Shown: in pieces, positions 49,092 to 60,479 of the stretch
How positions within the stretch are numbered: position 1 is the stretch's first letter
How the letters are laid out: each line of letters begins with the position of its first letter
Assembly: GCA_026419785.1 (NCBI GenBank)
Contig: JAODTK010004443.1
Span: 124,001-188,000 of the forward strand
Direction: 5' to 3'
From: Sclerodactyla briareus
Lineage: Eukaryota > Echinodermata > Holothuroidea > Dendrochirotida > Sclerodactylidae
DNA length: 64,000 bases
Position numbers and translations under genes: made by a program
The notes under the pieces: generated by a model
Seen by the model: the letters and a program-made list of their open reading frames with translations, nothing else
Database searches by the model: none
Told to the model about the DNA's origin: nothing

Positions 49092-49448
49092 TAAATTTAA
49101 CCGAGTGGTTGGCACAATTGGTAGAGCGTCGGCCTCCACCGGGAGACCAGGGTTCGATTCCCGGTCGGGTGATACCAAAGACTTTAAAAATGGAACCTGT
49201 TGCCTTCTCGCTGGGCGCTCAGCACAAGGGATTGGAGCAGGGACAAACGAGGGGCAGGCAATTTGCAAGTTGCCCCCGTCTGGTGTGGAATACCCCACCC
49301 CACAGTTAAGAAACCGCCAAAGAGGCATTCAGTGTACCTAGTGAAGGATTCGCAGTGCCAATTTGGTGCATTATCCAGGTCTGCACCCTTGCTAGGACCA
49401 TTTATCGGATCGATCCTCATGCTCGGCAAGTATACCATTAAAAAAAAA
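49092..49448 (+). mobile_element. tRNA-derived SINE, type A, full-length reference copy
   Basis: The head, 49098-49172, has an A box TGGCACAATTGG and a B box GGTTCGATTCC. The body runs through GGCAATTTGCAAGTTGCC, GGATTCGCAGTGCC and CAGGTCTGCACCCTTG to CTCGGCAAGTATACC and an A-rich tail (AAAAAAAAA) at 49439-49448. Sequence on both sides, TAGGGTGC and ATGTGTATGAACGC, is nearly contiguous in the left arm at about 8440-8475. That arm is therefore the empty site and fixes both ends within about 15 bp. Confidence 0.9.
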
Positions 49449-50684
49449 TATGTGTATGAACGCAAATGCAACCGTCTCAGCGTCTTCCAGTGCGGGTATG
49501 GGGAATATTCTTCAGGTAGAGCGGCTGACGTTAAACGTGGGTTGAACATGCCTCGCCAGTAGTCATAGTAAAGTTGCAAAAAAAGACATGATTACTCATT
49601 GTCCCTATTTTCTACATGCTGGCGTCAATCTAGTATAGGCGCGTTTTCGTTGTACTGCCGGGTATGGATGAATACGTCGTATACGCATGAAGTTCATTCC
49701 ACAATTCCACAATTGTGTAGGCAAATTCACGTCTTTCATAATTGTATAATAACAGAAAAATAATGAGTCGCACATACCATTGTTTATTGGGTTTCAAACG
49801 TGTCATTCTTGCAATTTACGCGAGTGGTTTATCATTCTCAGCTCCTCTCTCTGTCTCTCTCTCTGTCTATTACTATAATGCCTAAATCGTAAACGACCTA
49901 GGCTAGGAAGCTGTTGCAAACAACTTTAATCTCCTTTATTCCATAAACTAAAACAATCGTTTTATGTCACCGATTAAGTAAACAATAGTCGCCCCATACG
50001 TAAACATAGGCTAACGACTGCATTATTTTCATTTTGTTAAGAATAGCACACTTTCGAAACTAATAAAAACTTATACTGCCGGACGCCATTTGAATGCCGA
50101 CGAGATTGATGGAGCTTGAAAATGTGTGGGGAGTTGAATGAGCTGTGTAGTTCGTCATACTGTACTTGCATTCGCACTGTTCTGTGGGCTATTGGCTTTT
50201 GGAACGATCTGAATATATCCTAATGAATACTACACCATCAATTAGCAGACCCTTCACGTTGCATGGAAAATTACCAACTCAATTAGGTACCTAATAATTC
50301 TGAACATGATAAATGAAATATTACTTAAGAGGACAACACCAGCGGAAAGTGGACAGTGTCGCATGACGCCACGACGGAGAGCAACAATATATCGAAATTA
50401 TCATTGTATTGACTTATCATTATCATACTGTCGATAAAACCGTACTTTATAATGGAATTGCAATGAGACGTTTTTCGTAGTGACGTCATAGTCATACAAA
50501 CGCTTTCGTCGTTTTTCCGACAGTTCCCCCAGGCATTAATGCCTCTTTAACACGTTATTGAACACTAAAATATATAATTACCGATGACCGAGTTACAGTG
50601 AGAGCAAGCGATTTCATCACTCGCAACAATCAAGTCAAGCTAGCTACAACTATACTCCTCAAACACTGAACACACTGATGTGCC

Positions 50685-51310
50685 TCGTTTCTCCCTAGTA
50701 ACACTAACATTAGGCCCACACTACAGGCCTGAATAGGCCTAGTGCTGAGGCTACGTTACGACTACATCGTTATCACCGAGTACTTTTAGTGGTGGACTAA
50801 GGACTAACCTAAATCTTAGGAGGGAGGAGAATCAAAGAAATAAGAGAATACCGAATAACGTACACTTAGTTCCACGCCGCACAGTTGCTCCAGTACATGA
50901 AAACATACAATAACTTAACTCTAGTAACACTATCGTTAGGCCTACACTACGGCCACAACTATTAATAGGCCTGAGCTTGTGCTAGGGCTACGTTTACTAC
51001 ATGTACGATCACTTGTAGTTGTAACAGTGTTACAAAAACGATACTAATGTAGGCCTTTTACTATTAACAGTAACACTCAGTATAGACAGGTAGAACTTGA
51101 GCCTAAGTTAGAAACGGAGTGGCGGACTAACGTTTATAGGACTAAGTAACTTAGGAGTTACGACTACAGTGAACATGGAGTGTTAGTGTGGAGTTTGGGT
51201 AAGGGTTAACCTATATTCTAGCAGGGAATCAACTAATAAAGAATAACGTTACACTTTAGTTCTAGTTCTACGCCGTCGATGCGTCCAGTACTCTACAAAA
51301 GTTAGTCACA
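50685..51310. repeat. Tandem duplication in the right arm
   Basis: Two units (about 50690-50900 and 50930-51300) share CTAGTAACACTA, TTAGGCC(C/T)ACACTAC, AATAGGCCT, GGCTACGTT, AATAACGT(A/T)ACACTT and GTCCAGTAC. No equivalent was recognised in the left arm. Confidence 0.55.
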
Positions 51311-53084
51311 ATAACCTAACAGCCCTAGCGCTGTCGCCCGTGATGCTTTTTCTTGTGGAAAAATTCTAGATTTCGGAGCAGAGAAACAATAAAGTGTCAT
51401 ACCAACATTAAGTGAGGAAAATGAAATCTTGTCTGAAGGAAGATATTGGGGATTTCTCATTATTTTCCTATCTATATAAATATCATATATAAATATCATA
51501 TTTATGCTGAAAACTTTTCAAAGTGGCAAAAAAATAGAGTGGTGACGTAACTGCCTGTCAGGTATTTTCTATTCACGAAAGGAAGTGAGGCATCAAGATT
51601 GGATAAGAAATATTTCTTCAATGAAATAAACACATGGACCAATTAAAAGGAGGAGAGGACAGTCATGAGATATGAAATAAATAGTTGAGACTGCCAGTTT
51701 AATAGCGATCCATTCTATTCTGAGAAAAATATAGGCCTAATTGTGTTGTAGTCGTCAACGGTATACGACACTGTCACTTCTTTTATGGAAAAGGATCAAG
51801 CACGATCATCATACCTGTGAAAAAAATCTCTGCGCAACGTCATTGCAATTAAAAATACATTGTCGCCCAACTGCTGGGAGAAATGTTCCAAAATCGTTAC
51901 CTATTATTGCGATGAAACAAATCCACTAGGAAGTAAACATGTTTTACAGAGGAAACACAAAGTTTTGAATTGATGTCTAGCAAGTAATACAAACAAATGA
52001 AGCAATACTGCCTCTTCTGCGCAATATAAATTCATATTGAAGCCAGGACCAGGGCAAAATGATAATGTCCGGGCTTTTCCCCCAGTTTCTCTTGGCCTTT
52101 CTCATCCTAATTTGAACGAAAAACAGTTCCTCATAAAATTTATCCGAAATTACTGTATAATCAACTAATCACAAATTATTCTCGATTAAATACCAACTGA
52201 ATCGTATCTTAGATTCGCCGATTGTAACATGGCTATTGCAACTTCAGACTGCACATGACTACACAAAATCTGAGACAGACTCCTATGCAAGTGATTTCAT
52301 AGTCTTGTTCAAGACCTCGTGACTGTGACTCAATTTGCGCATCTCATGAAGGTTCATGAAGGTGCCTAATGCATAAGCATTAGCTGTATGAACGGGCAAT
52401 CAATCATACATCAAGTACCGCCTAACGTTAAGAAAGGCTAAGTTAGTTAGTCGAAAATTATCAATCTTTTTAGGCCTACTTGCGTCAAAAATTAATCAAC
52501 AACGAGAAACGTGTTCATTAGTAATTAGCGGCGAAAATGAGCTCTCTTACCGTTCCCACTCGGCTGAGAACTTTCGCTGCAAAGCATTAAACAGCTTGGA
52601 AAACTTCACATTCTCGATGGTCTCTCACAACTCACTAGGTCTATTTCCTATATCGTACTATTCATGTTGCCTATTCTTGTCGAATAAGATATTCAAAATA
52701 GCAATAATAAATTGCAGATTTCTCCGACAGAAATGAATGTTTCGTTCCCATCTGTCAATATTATTAATTTTCATTCCAGACATAACACACATATTGGAGA
52801 AAAATATAAAACTTCAGTATGTTAGTTTAATAGGGTTCCTCGTAGAAGCCGAATTAGCAAACCCACGAGACGTAAACAACTACGTGAAACGTGGTGTGAT
52901 TGGCTTCTTTAGATTGTAAAGATAATGACTTCATATTGAACAGTTCCCCAAGACGAAGCTATTGCCATTCACCAGTCACCACTGATATATACGATAGCTG
53001 GAAGGCACAACTGGCTGGTTCGTTGCAACGAAGATAAAGAGTGCTAGCTTCGTCTTAACCCAAGACTATTGATTTCATCGCTCG
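51311..53084. other. Unassigned central part of the right arm
   Basis: Frames of 60-65 codons are unrecognised. No match to the left arm could be traced, and no SINE boxes or termini were seen. Confidence 0.35.
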
Positions 53085-53259
53085 CAGAAACGTCGGTGAA
53101 TGTTTGAACTCGAAAGCGGAATGTTTGCTTGCAGGGCGTCACCGAGAACATTCTCTCACACTTCCGCCTAGAACTGCGAACTTTGAACATTTAGTAATGT
53201 TACCACTTTTCTACGGCAACTAAAATGAATGATGATATTTGCAAGAACATAACGGTGCA

Positions 53260-53530
53260 ATGCTTTGGCTGGCACAGTTGGTAGAGCGTCGGCCAGTTGG
53301 TAGTATCCCAGTCGGGTGTACCAAACTGCCAAAGACTTCAGAAATGATATTCTCGCTGGGTGCTCAGCACAGGAGACTGAAGCAGGGAAGGAAACTGCTG
53401 TTCAGGCAGCACTCGCCCCGTCGTCTGACATTCACGGCAGGTCGGCTGGGTCCGAGGTGCCGGGTTCACATCGTACGCTCCTATCTTTACACTTTTTTTC
53501 CTTTCCTAGCATGACCTCGATTTTTTTTTT
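53260..53530 (+). mobile_element. tRNA-derived SINE, type B, with head
   Basis: The head has TTGGCTGGCACAGTTGG and TAGAGCGTCGGCC; the B-box part is shortened (CCAGTCGGGTG). The 5' body matches type A up to CTGGGTGCTCAGCACA, then diverges into AACTGCTGTTCAGGCAGCAC, TCGTCTGACATTCACGGCAG and a T-rich end near 53520. Types A and B therefore share a head and proximal body but have different 3' bodies. It lies in a block absent from the left arm. Confidence 0.8.
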
Positions 53531-53794
53531 GAATTCTACTAACCTAAGGCGAGATGTACTATCGGCATTGGCACAACCTTAACGATCGTTGGGAATATAA
53601 AAGGAAAATAATGAGGATTGTCACTAAAATCTCAAAAGCGTGCCGTAGTACACTCCAGCTCTCAGCGATTACTATAGACTGGGCAGGAACGCAACTACCA
53701 CATCAATTACAGAATAAGCGGCGTTACATCGGTAATTGGTGAATAATAACAAAAAAGGATTCAACGTATACAAGAGCTCTCATCAAATCTCAAT

Positions 53795-54110
53795 ACTTTT
53801 GCAATTTACGCTGGCGGTTTGTCAGATCAATATTGTCCTTAGTGATTCTCTCTCGGTACTTTCGTATCCCGATATCTTTTAAAGGAATGCATAAAGTCTG
53901 AACGACCTGGCTGGTAGAACCGTCGTATATCTTCGTGGCTTGGGGTTATAATGGCTTCGCATGAAAGCAAACAATCCCACCGTTTTATGTCACCGATTGA
54001 GTAAACTTCAGTCGTTCCAAATGTAAACATCAGCAAACTACTCCGTCTTTCTCATGTTATTAAGAATAGCTACACATTTTTTAAATGAATTACTGCCGCA
54101 CGCCATTACA
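53795..54110 (+). repeat. Third copy of an arm segment
   Basis: It matches 49810-50100 in the same orientation and about 6880-7190 inverted. Landmarks are TTTGCAATTTACGC, CGTTTTATGTCACCGATT(G/A)AGTAAAC, ATGTAAACAT, TTAAGAATAGC and TACTGCCG(C/G)ACGCCATT. It sits exactly where the left arm is continuous at about 3330, so it arrived after the arms separated. Confidence 0.75.
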
Positions 54111-54349
54111 ATCATGTAAAAGATTTGAACCATGGAGGTCACAGAACCCTCGCGAGGTGTCCAAAGAAGTTTTCTGTTTCTGATGATTTGGTATAATATA
54201 TTTATTTGTTCATCTGCAGATCAGTTCTCAAAGATAACATGATTTGGGGCAATGAAAGAATCAGTAGGAATAATTAGTTACTCAAAATTCCTGATTGCAA
54301 CAGCGTTTTAAGAAACACTATCGGATTTTCTGGCACCAAGTTTCAGGGA

Positions 54350-54535
54350 AACGAGAAAAATTTGGAGCACACGCTTTAAACAGCGCCTGGCTGCGGTGAG
54401 GGGGGATATTGATCCCGACACCTCGGCCCGGGCCCACTTACTGGGAATATCAGACGATGGGGCCAGTGCTGTCTAAACAGCAGTTTCCTTCCCTAAACCT
54501 TTGTGCTGAGCTGAGTATTGGAACCCAGCGTTTAC
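54350..54535 (-). mobile_element. SINE type B fragment in the right arm
   Basis: The reverse complement reads CTCAGCTCAGCACAAAGG, then AACTGCTGTTTAGACAGCAC and CGTCTGATATTCCCAG, matching 2867-3060 in the left arm and 53340-53460. The insertion is shared by both arms and headless. Confidence 0.7.
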
Positions 54536-55229
54536 AGTGATGTGATGGTCCGCTTCCACAATTGGACAAGGAGTTAGTTTAAACAAGACGTTTATAACTG
54601 TGTGCACTGAGAGAATAGTTGAATGTGCGTGTCCGAGTTAGAGCCAGCAAGCAGTGAATCAGAAATTTGTCAACATTTCTAGAGGCTAATTGTAACGTAA
54701 ATATGAATCGACTTTCAAGCAATGCAAAATTGCTGTGTGACGTCACGGGAAAGGGACCGCGGATTCCCTGTGTAAAGAAAAGGCGATGTAAAACTTGTAC
54801 GTTTGAAAACCTTGTAACCAATGAACCATAGATGGTATCCGAATGAAGTCTTTCACAAATTATTGGAGAATAATTTCATTGATTTCCATGGGAATACTAA
54901 TTCTCGTCTTTATGTCATTACTGCGCAACATCGTAGAAATGACTGTGTAGTGTCTATGAGCGGCCTTTACATCGTTCCCCCGTGATGTCATGAATTTCTC
55001 AAAAGATGAATCGAAAAACTCAACAAGACAACATGCTAAAACCTTCAAAGTGGGGTTTGAGGTTTTGGTATGTCCTCCTGTCAACCTTACTAGTTTATGG
55101 GATGTCTGTTACATGACCATTTGCCTTTATTCACGCATGTTTTCCGGTCCACGAGTGAGAAAGCTTATCTCATACTTGTCCCACGCCCCCTCGATCTCCA
55201 GTTCTACCTCATCCCCAAAACATTCGGCT

Positions 55230-57150
55230 CAATGTTGGGGATCCAGCATTTCGAAATGAACTTTTGAAAATTTTGGATTCGTTTGATCCTGCTTCATCAC
55301 GTAAGATTTTGCCATTTTCACCTAAGTCTCCCAAACCTGGATGTTTTTTATATACCCAAGATTCACAAGTTAGCGTCGCTTGTTGCCATGAATTTAGGCC
55401 CAGGTATCAGTGTCGATAGCTCCGATATTGAGAATGTTATTGAGCATGCTAGGCGTTTAGATATCGCCCCACCAGGCCGCCCTATATCATTGCTGTTGGT
55501 ACGCTGACTGAGCACTTATCAGGTTTAATCGACTCCTATTTGCAGCCCTTATGGACCTTATCCCAGCTACACCCGTGATACTACCCATTTCCTGCGTAAG
55601 CTTGAAGAGATGCCTGATCTCCCAGATCATTCCATACTCGTCACCATGGACGTTTCTGCCCTTTACACGAATATCCCCCACAACGAAGGCGTCCAGGCAT
55701 GTAGTGATTTACTACGTGAGGGTCCCACACTAGATATACCTGTAAGCGAAATTGCCACTCTTATTGAGTTTGTCCTGAAACACAATAATTTTGATTTTAA
55801 CGGCAACCATTACGTGCAGCTAATGGTAACAGCCATGGGTACTAAGATGGCGCCTGCTTACGCTAACATATCTATGGATAAATTGGAGCGTCAGATCTTA
55901 GATGCAGTGGTTTTGAAACCCGTATTTTACACTCGCTATATCGATGATATTTTCATGATATGGACGCATGGTCATGAATCTCTCAATGTATTCTTTGACT
56001 TTGTGAACACTTTTCACCAGTCTATTAAGTTCACGCATGAATGCTCCACCACAGCGATACCATTCGGGATGTCATGTAATTGTTCAGGATAACTCCCTAT
56101 CCACGTCAATCTATTCTAAACCGACTGATGCTCATACCTATCTAGGGTATGGCAGTTTCCACCCTTGCATCTCAGAGATTCACTTGTGTATAGTCAGGTG
56201 ATACGCCTCAGGCGCTTGGTTCTGACTCAGATTACCATTGCCAGCTAACGGCCCTTGCTGGCCAATTCCTAAGACGGGGATACCCGCTATCAGTGGTAAC
56301 TAGACAAATTAACAAAGTGTCAAAAATCGAACGACCTACCCTTCTCTTCTCACCTATAAAGATAAGAAGGCTACCTCCCGCGTCCCTCTAGTCACCACAT
56401 ATGACTAAAATCCTAAAAGCAAAGGGACTTGCCTAGATAATTAGGCTTCTTGGCGCGTCCTTAGGCAACATCCCAGTCTTGCATATGAATTTTCTCTGCC
56501 ACCTTTATATGCTACCAAACAACCCCCTACCTAAAGTCTCTTCTGGTTCATAATCGATTACCTACAGAGAGAGAGGGGAACTATCCCGTGCGGCAAGCCA
56601 AGGTGTCGGGTGTGCCAGGCATATGTGATTGCAAGGAATGCCCTACCAAGCAGGCACTATTAAGCCGGGTAGATTCGATTGTGATCCCACTAACGTCGTG
56701 TCCCTCCTGATGTGCTCTAAGTGTCCCCATAGTTTGTATGTAGGCGAAACCTCCCCTAACTTCCGACTTCGGTTTATAACCATAAACAGAGCATCCGAGA
56801 TAACCGTGTTGGCGTCCCAGTTGCCGCCCATTTTAACAATGGCGGACATTCTGTTGATGATCTTAAGTTTTCCATTATATCGGGTAATTTCAGATCCCCA
56901 GAACAGAGAAAAACTGCTGAAGTTAAACTTATCATTAAATTGAACGCGCACACACGTGGGCCTCAACAGGATTTTTGGCATTCGCGTCGATCATGTTTCT
57001 TCCGATGACATGCATCTTACCATGCCTTTTGTTCGTCCAGACAGCGCGCCTGCATTTCCTTCTTGTGCGTATTACCAGTCTGATACTTATTCTTTCAACC
57101 CTCACGCGCACATAGTATCCCGTACTTTGTTTACGTTCTGGTATATTACA
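55230..57150 (+). pseudogene. Penelope-like element with RT and GIY-YIG endonuclease, best-preserved copy
   Basis: PLEs are retroelements with a telomerase-related RT and usually a GIY-YIG nuclease. Visible in order are FYIPKIHKLASL (about 55347-55383); GRPIS (55480-55494); LVTMDVSALYTNIPHNEG, RT motif A (about 55637-55690); VTAMGTKMAPAYANISM, motif B (about 55828-55878); YIDDIFMIW with both catalytic aspartates (about 55936-55962); CGKPRCRVC, the cysteine motif (about 56600-56627); LYVGETSPNFRLRF, the GIY-YIG core arginine helix (about 56733-56774); then in another frame HKQSIRDN, PVAAHFNN, KLIIKLNAHTRGPQQDF. The longest RT frame is 160 codons (55610-56092). Several frameshifts and stops make it inactive as written. 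Confidence 0.9.
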
Positions 57151-57175
57151 TGGAGCTATTATATTAACTGGAGGG
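57151..57175 (+). repeat. 25-bp match to the terminus of the 7222-8240 element
   Basis: The sequence from CATGGAGCTATTATATTAAC through CTGGAG is identical to the end of the left-arm insertion read on its minus strand. It lies between the PLE 3' end and the LINE tail. It is a short relic or a chance micro-homology. Confidence 0.4.
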
Positions 57176-57189
57176 CATCAGGACATTCT

Positions 57190-58116
57190 ATATAGTTTAG
57201 TTTAGGGAAAAAGGGTCAGGAAGGACAAAATCCTCATAAGAGACCCCGGAGCCACAACATCCCAAAAGAGAAGAACAACCCAGTCTCAAGAATGCGCCCA
57301 CAATTCTTGAATAATGAATCGAGACTGTTCTTGAATGCATTTCCCACTCTAAGACAGAACAACATCATCAGAAGGCTTTTCCCCTCATTAATAACTCTCT
57401 GGGAGAAGAAATATTCCGAATGTCCAATCTACAGCGTTTACCACGAAGTTTGAGACAATGACCCCTATTGGTGGTAACTTTGGAAAACTCAAAGAAATAG
57501 CCGAAGGAAAGGCCCTCGAAACCATGAACAATTTTAAAAACCTGAGTCAAATCACCACGAATTCGCCTCAGTCCCATCGAAGTCAAACCGAGACGCCTTA
57601 ATCTCTCTTCGTAAGGTAAATCTCTAAGAGATTGAATTAATATAGTGGCCCTCCGCTGAACGTTTTCAATTACCTGCTTGTCTTTCGAGAATATGGATTC
57701 CATACTTGGACAGAATACTCCAGGTGAGGTCTCACCAGCTGCTTAAACAACTGACACAACACTTCTTACGAGGGAAATTGAAGTGACGTCTAATCAAGAA
57801 TCCAGTTACCTTTCCTCGCGCTTCAGCACACTGCTTAGAAGGTTTCAAAGAAGAATCAAAATGAACACCGAGATCCTTTTCTGAATTCACCTGTTGAATA
57901 TTCGCCCATTCAACTGAAAGAAGCGTTGCGATTGTGGAATCCATCATGCATAACTTTGCACTATCGGCATTAAAAACATTTGCCAATCGAAAGACCATTT
58001 GGAGATATATCAAGAGCTTTTGGACAATTGCAACGTCATCGTTCGAAGCAACTTCCCGATACAACTTGGTATCGACAGCAACCTTTTTATACTCATATCT
58101 ACTATGAGATTCCATA
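57190..58116 (-). pseudogene. CR1/L2-like non-LTR retrotransposon 3' end
   Basis: The minus-strand frame 58115-57732 contains VDTKLYREV (RT motif C region, FADDTKL in the family, here degraded), FNADSAKLCM, EKDLGVHFDSSLKPSKQC and ARGKVTGFLIRR. The next frame, 57703-57368, has KDKQVIENVQRRATILIQSL, LPYEERLRRLGLTSMGLRRI, RGDLTQVFKIVHG and RGHCLKLRGKRC, the standard C-terminal domain of CR1/L2 polyproteins. The 3' UTR ends in a TAGTTTAGTTTAG-type tail (plus-strand view) at about 57193-57206. The copy is 5'-truncated with one frame change, and relatively young-looking. Confidence 0.9.
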
Positions 58117-59449
58117 TCTCATAGTAGTTGTTGCATCCATGATGTATTATTATACTAGACGTTTCGAACAGGTCTGCTGTCCTTGATCACTAGTATAACA
58201 AGAACACAAGTTGTGTAGCCTAGTGATTCCTTCCCTATTCGTAACGATATCAAACTTCTGTAACACCTTATTCTCGAAGCAGCCTCGAAGAGTTGAACTC
58301 TCTGTCGAATCATACCAAATGTGGTTGTTTCCTCGTAGTATAAACAGAGTAACAACACGGAAAGACATGATACCTTGTAGAGCTGCTCACCCGCGGCTAA
58401 AAAATGAAAATTGTATTCTTGTATGTAGTATCAACTAAATGATGAACAATTCATGACTATTGTATAAACTGCCAATATATGTCAGTGGGAGCAAGGATAA
58501 AGTATTCATTCATTACCAAGTTCGAGTGAATTACTGTCGCCACCTTCGTCCAAAGTTGTGGAGATAACAGAGAAGGAATCTCGACCACGGTGAGCCACGG
58601 CTTGCCATTTCTCATAGCATATATTTAAGGCCTTGCAAAAAGCAAATTCAAAACGACAGAGGTGGTGGTTCGTAATCAATCATCGACATCTGGCAAATAA
58701 TATGAGAGTTATGTGACAAACAAACCAACAAACAACCCTCAACAGGCGGGCATACCTTGCCGACATTGAAGGCCCAGTATTCCAGGTTCCAGCTCAGCCA
58801 TATACATGCCATCTATAGGCGGACATTCTACAAGTGGGCTTTGAAGGCTCATTACTGCAAGCCCCCAGGACAGTCTTTTACACTCAATTTACAGGCGGAC
58901 ATTGAATTGGAGCCCTCCATGGGCAGACATTGAAGGTCCGGTATTCCAGGAATCCCTGTGTTTTGCTGCCTCCTTCTCTAGCTTTTTTTTTTTTTTAATA
59001 TTCCTTCAAGACCGTCTACTGTGATTGATCTCCAGTTTGCTTACCTATATAAACCCTACCGAATATGCTACCTATTCTTCTATTTAGGCCAGTCAAGCAC
59101 CCACTCTGTAATTGATGTTTTATAGTGTAGATATAGCTACGGGAACACGATATCGGAATAAATCTGTTACAATATGACGCTCAGAGGTTATATCCATTGC
59201 TCAGATAATGACAGTTACCGGTATCAGATTTGCTTTGTTCCGTAACCGGAGAGGAGGAACACATATGGAATCGCACATGGACTATTTTCCAGTACTATAA
59301 ACAGGGACGATGCGCACTCTCTCGATAGAATTCCTGGGTAGAATTGTGTGTAAAGGAAAGAATGGGATTTAACAATTACCAATAAGTATTCTTGCAAATA
59401 TATTCAAGTCGAACTATTTGGGTGGAATTCTAACAAGGCAATTGAAATC
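58117..59449. repeat. Mostly unassigned; degenerate repeats at 58745-58960
   Basis: Between 58745 and 58960 the motif (C/A)(G/A)GGC(G/A)GACATT (or GGGCATACCTTG-type) occurs about five times, several followed by GAAGGCCC or GAAGGTCC and AGTATTCCAGG. This is an irregular array of roughly 60-bp units. The rest has no recognised feature; overlapping frames at 58150-58438 are unassigned. Confidence 0.45.
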
Positions 59450-60300
59450 TGGTGATTACTCGACTGCCTTCACGACCTTTCACTTGAAATTGTTAACCTT
59501 AGATGACCTTTGTCCTGACTGCAAGACAATGGGGATCATGTACTCATTATGGACACACACCAATATGAGCTACATCCACTCTTTTCTGCTGTGTCATGTA
59601 AGCTTGAATTGAGTAGACACCTTGGGTCTATGGAGTCTTAATTTCAGCTGGATTGGGCCAAGCATTCTGGAATTATCGTGTTAACAAGAATTTCAGACAC
59701 TTTAACCTCTATGACTTCAGATGACCTCTGACCTAACCCCAAAACAAAAGGGATCATGTTCTCATTATGGGGAACACACATACCAAGTAGGAGCTACAAC
59801 CAACCAGGTGAGATCGAATTATTGCGTTAACGAGCCAAAATTAGCTCACTATTTCCCGATTTTGTCTCGGACCTCGGTCTGAACTAAAGACAGTAGGGTT
59901 CCTGTACTACCCATACGAAAGCAATATACAAATTTCCAAGGATGAGCCGAGCATTTTGGTCTTATCGTGTTAAGAGGATTCTCGAACTTCTAGACCTCTG
60001 GTGACCTCAGATGACCCCTGACCTGACCCTAAAACAATAGGGATTATGTAATCATTATGGCTAAGTATGAGATACATCCAACCAGGTGGGGTTGAGTTAT
60101 TGTGTTAACGAACTTAAATTAAAATACACTAAAGACAGCAGTGTTCCTGTACTTTCTTGAAAGCAACATACAAATTTTCTATGGATGAGCCGAGCATTTT
60201 GGTCTTATCGTGTTAAGAGGATTCTCGAACTTCTAGACCTCTGGTGACCTCAGATGACCTCTGACCTGAACCCAAACCAATAGGGATTATGTACTCAGTA
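59450..60300 (+). repeat. Tandem repeat block with embedded AGGTCA direct repeats
   Basis: Four units of about 220-290 bp share GA(T/G)C(C)GAGCATT(T)TGG, TTATCGTGTTAA(C/G)A, GACCTC, AGATGACC(T/C)CTGACCT, ATAGGGATTATGTA and TCATTATGG. The third and fourth units are nearly identical (59935-60050 and 60183-60300), so amplification was stepwise. Each unit has one TGACCTNTGNCCT motif: 59504, 59722, 60012 and 60255. Confidence 0.8.
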
Positions 60301-60479
60301 TGGTGAACACACATGCTAAATTGAAGTTTGACATGCTGCCATGTTATGTGGAGTACAAGAACCTTGATGTTTTCTGGTGTAGACCGGAGGTCTTTTCATG
60401 GGAAAATGGGAAAATTGTGGAGAATCATATTCTGGCCAATGTGGCTGTTAACATGATAACTCAAGATCCAAGGCCCAAG

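Larger units (their letters stand above)
46990..54995 (-). repeat. Right arm of the giant inverted repeat
   Basis: It is the inverted, collinear partner of 1121-10180. Arm-specific features are a full type-A SINE (49092-49448), an 870-bp block at about 53225-54100 containing a type-B SINE and a duplicate of the arm's own 49810-50100 segment, and a CR1-like LINE tail at 48480-48600. The outer edge near 54995 is followed by a PLE beginning before 55230. The inner edge near 46990 fades gradually. Substitution density looks far above allelic variation, so simple haplotype duplication in the assembly is unlikely. Confidence 0.85.

Noticed and set aside
49098-49172. Functional tRNA gene at the best type-A head
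   Set aside because: The cloverleaf is continued by a SINE body that is shared with several other copies, and the empty site in the other arm shows it is an insertion.
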